In this document: positions 7,143 through 8,344 of the stretch, piece after piece
How the letters are laid out: each line of letters begins with the position of its first letter
How positions within the stretch are numbered: position 1 is the stretch's first letter
Source of the DNA: an uncultured Brevundimonas sp.
GTDB taxonomy: Bacteria; Pseudomonadota; Alphaproteobacteria; Caulobacterales; Caulobacteraceae
Reading direction: 5' to 3'
DNA length: 8,344 bases
NCBI GenBank assembly: GCA_946885435.1
Contig: CAMPGL010000088.1
Location: 1 to 8,344, forward strand
Translations under genes and position numbers: made by a program
The notes under the pieces: model-generated
The model's input: the letters and a program-made list of their open reading frames with translations, nothing else
What the model was told of the DNA's origin: nothing
Databases searched by the model: none

Positions 7143-7331
7143 TCAGTTCACCATGCCCCGCGGAAGGAAGACGAAGACGTAGATGGCCAGCCAGGCGAGG
7201 ATCAGCAGGCCCACCGTCAGGCCCGCGAGCGCGAAGGCGCCCCGGGGAACCTGGCGCATGGCCTCGTCGATCTGGGCAGGCGTCAGGCCGTCGTCGTCAG
7301 CCGGATCGATTGATTGGCTCTTTTCGTCCAC
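7143..7331 (-). CDS. Small oxidase subunit IIa-like single-helix membrane protein
   Basis: This 62-residue protein has an acidic soluble N-terminus (1-29) and one membrane helix (about 33-56) ending AWLAIYVFVFLPRG. That ending resembles the CoxIIa family of ba3 oxidases, in which Thermus subunit IIa ends with a similar FWLGVYAVFFARG. Subunit IIa supplies the helix that takes the place of the second helix of subunit II in other oxidases. The N-terminus is about 28 residues longer than the 34-residue Thermus protein. The start is GTG at 7329-7331, chosen because GAGGAGG lies 6 bases upstream; no ATG in frame would give a sensible longer or shorter product. It is the first gene of the oxidase operon, 3 bases before subunit II. 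Assignment rests on the helix wording plus position. Confidence 0.82.
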   Translation of the reverse strand: MDEKSQSIDPADDDGLTPAQIDEAMRQVPRGAFALAGLTVGLLILAWLAIYVFVFLPRGMVN

Positions 7332-7337
7332 GGCGGC

Positions 7338-7344
7338 CCTCCTC
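7338..7344 (-). promoter_or_regulatory. Strong ribosome binding site of the subunit IIa gene
   Basis: The minus strand reads GAGGAGG, then 6 bases, then GTG. This near-perfect match to the anti-Shine-Dalgarno sequence fixes the GTG start of the first oxidase gene. Confidence 0.8.
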
Positions 7345-7392
7345 GCCTCGCCTCAACCCGCGGCGGCCGTCGCCGTCAACCGCGGAGTCCGG

Positions 7393-7422
7393 ACTATGGA
7401 ACGCCCGAAAACCGAGGGTCAA
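7393..7422 (-). promoter_or_regulatory. Candidate sigma70-type promoter of the oxidase operon
   Basis: On the minus strand TTGACC (7417-7422, five of six matches to the -35 consensus) is followed after 18 bases by CATAGT (7393-7398, four of six to the -10). Transcription would begin near 7386, leaving a leader of about 55 bases before the GTG start. The palindrome GTCCGGAC (7387-7394) overlaps the -10/start region and could be an operator. This rests on sequence similarity alone in a GC-rich genome, so it is tentative. Confidence 0.35.
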
Positions 7423-7513
7423 CCTAAGGCGAATTACGTAGGCGGGCGTGAGCGGGACCGGCACGGGATCGGGACGATGGAGAGCAACAGATCGCCCGCA
7501 ACCGGTCCTCTCG

Positions 7514-7543
7514 AATGTCCGCTATGGGTGGAAAGCGGACATT
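7514..7543. repeat. Perfect 10-bp inverted repeat, dispersed palindromic element type
   Basis: AATGTCCGCT (7514-7523) and AGCGGACATT (7534-7543) are exact reverse complements around a 10-base spacer, ATGGGTGGAA. The element lies 19 bases beyond the ybaB stop codon, between ybaB and the oxidase operon. From memory, near-identical sequences occur at many sites in alphaproteobacterial genomes and produce spurious short proteins beginning MSAMGGKRTLA when translated; the plus-strand frame here reads just that. It could form a hairpin in the ybaB transcript, protecting or ending it, but no T-run follows, so it is not a classic intrinsic terminator. Confidence 0.75.
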
Positions 7544-7562
7544 GGCCTGTCCGCCGCTCCCC

Positions 7563-7892
7563 CTAGAACAGCTTCGGCATGCCCGGGATGTTCATGCCCG
7601 CCATGGGGCCGGCGGCTTCGCGCATGAGTTCGGCGTTGACGGCGTCGAGCTTGCGCTTGGCGTCGGCGTGGGCGGCGACGATCAGGTCGGCGAGGATTTC
7701 GCCTTCGCCGGGGGTCAAGAGGCTGTCGTCGATGGCGAGCGCCGTGATCTCGCCGGGGCCCTTGAGGGTGAGGCGGACCATGCCGCCGCCGGAGGTGCCC
7801 TCGGCGGTGCTCTCGGCCATCTTCTCCTGGGCCCGCTGCAGGTTGGCCTGCATCTCCTGGGCCTGTTTCATCAGGGCGTTGAGGTCTTTCAT
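7563..7892 (-). CDS. ybaB: YbaB/EbfC family nucleoid-associated DNA-binding protein
   Basis: The 109-residue length is typical of this family, whose members form dimers that bind DNA and help organise the nucleoid. Visible signs are the N-terminal amphipathic helix MKDLNALMKQAQEMQ with the following Gln/Glu-rich coiled stretch (to about 29), the glycine-rich turn TSGGGMVRLTLKG (33-45) that begins the beta hairpin, and the C-terminal helical ILADLIVAAHADAKRKLDAV segment (66-85). It ends in a Met/Pro/Gly-rich tail (from PMAGMNIPGMP) as is common in the family. It begins 11 bases after the dnaX stop with only a weak purine-rich ribosome site, so it is almost surely cotranscribed and perhaps coupled with dnaX. 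Its usual downstream partner recR is about 3.7 kb away here. Confidence 0.95.
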   Translation of the reverse strand: MKDLNALMKQAQEMQANLQRAQEKMAESTAEGTSGGGMVRLTLKGPGEITALAIDDSLLTPGEGEILADLIVAAHADAKRKLDAVNAELMREAAGPMAGMNIPGMPKLF

Positions 7893-7903
7893 CGTCTCAC
7901 TCT

Positions 7904-8344
7904 CTACTCGTCTTCGGCGGCGTCGACGTCGCCGAGCACGGGGGATTCGACCGGGGCCACGTCGAGGCGGCGGACCTGGCCGAGCTCGGCGCCCGGGAAG
8001 GTCTCCATCACCGCCCGCACGAAGGGATCGGCCTCGATGGCGGCGCGCTCCTCGGCGAGGCGGCGCTTCTGCTGTTCATACAGGCTCTCGCCGCCCCCGC
8101 CGCCCTCGGTGGCCACCAGCCAGGGCCGGCCGGTCCATTCGCGCAGCTTGCCCGACAGGCGCCGCGTCAGGTCAGAGGGGCATTCCGGCGTCGGCTCGAA
8201 GGTGATCCGGCCGGGCTGGAAGGAGACCAGCTTCACATAGCGCTGGACGTCCATGAGCAGCTTCACGTCGCGCCGGGATTCGATGAGGGCGACGGTCTCC
8301 TCGAAGGTCTGGGGGACGGTCGGGGCATCGGGGCGGGCCTGGGG
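7904..8344 (-). CDS. dnaX: DNA polymerase III subunit tau/gamma, C-terminal end (5' part beyond the window)
   Basis: The frame is open from the window edge to a TAG at 7904-7906, so 146 C-terminal residues are seen. A GTG at 8264-8266 is internal: the frame continues upstream without a stop, and the upstream residues (TFEETVALIESRRDVKL) belong to the same domain. That domain, followed by VQRYVKLVSFQPGRITFEP, PSDLTRRLSGKLREWTGRPW and a Gly-rich turn, matches the C-terminal DnaX domain found in alphaproteobacteria. Tau is the clamp-loader ATPase subunit that also ties polymerase and helicase together through its C-terminal part; the ATPase domain is outside the window. The preceding residues are Pro/Ala-rich, as in the linker of tau. 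The chain ends in an acidic tail (DVDAAEDE). The identity is supported by the ybaB gene directly after it. Confidence 0.92.
   Translation of the reverse strand, partial: PQARPDAPTVPQTFEETVALIESRRDVKLLMDVQRYVKLVSFQPGRITFEPTPECPSDLTRRLSGKLREWTGRPWLVATEGGGGGESLYEQQKRRLAEERAAIEADPFVRAVMETFPGAELGQVRRLDVAPVESPVLGDVDAAEDE

Noticed and set aside
7515..8240. Plus-strand open frame starting MSAMGGKRTLA
   Set aside because: The start comes from the palindromic repeat and the rest is antisense to ybaB and dnaX; no family features are seen.
1..8344. Mobile element, CRISPR, tRNA/rRNA or defence genes
   Set aside because: No transposase or integrase motifs, no regularly spaced repeats, no tRNA-like folds and no defence domains were seen; the genes present are respiratory, redox and DNA-maintenance types.

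Overview
This is GC-rich DNA in which every supported gene lies on the minus strand. The gene content suggests an alphaproteobacterium, probably Caulobacterales (for example a Phenylobacterium- or Caulobacter-like organism). The clues are a DnaX tail of the alphaproteobacterial type, a RecR with alphaproteobacterial wording, and a dispersed palindrome I associate with Caulobacterales and Sphingomonadales. The genus is inference only.

Read in the direction of transcription (high to low coordinates), the window opens with the C-terminal end of dnaX (DNA polymerase III tau/gamma), cut by the window edge, followed 11 bases later by ybaB (nucleoid-associated protein). A 231-base gap (7332-7562) holds a perfect 10-bp inverted repeat of dispersed-element type just after ybaB and a candidate promoter. 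Next comes a tight four-gene respiratory operon: small oxidase subunit IIa, subunit II with a CuA site, subunit I of a B-family (ba3-type) heme-copper oxidase, and a membrane-anchored diheme cytochrome c of the c4 kind. Together they can form a complete terminal branch that takes electrons from c-type cytochromes to oxygen.

After the oxidase comes recR (recombination mediator). In most bacteria recR directly follows dnaX-ybaB, so here the oxidase block appears to split a widely conserved DNA-replication/repair operon. Downstream, an exported methionine sulfoxide reductase B (msrB) overlaps by one base with a DipZ-type fusion of a CcdA electron-transfer membrane domain and a thioredoxin domain. 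The pair looks like a two-gene device for repairing oxidised methionine outside the cytoplasm, with reducing power drawn from the cytoplasm. The window ends with rmuC, lacking its C-terminus.

I saw no tRNA, rRNA, CRISPR array, transposase, phage gene or defence system. Nothing here is clearly an undescribed system. The points most worth following are the oxidase block inside dnaX-ybaB-recR, the MsrB-DipZ coupling, and the palindromic repeat at the ybaB boundary.
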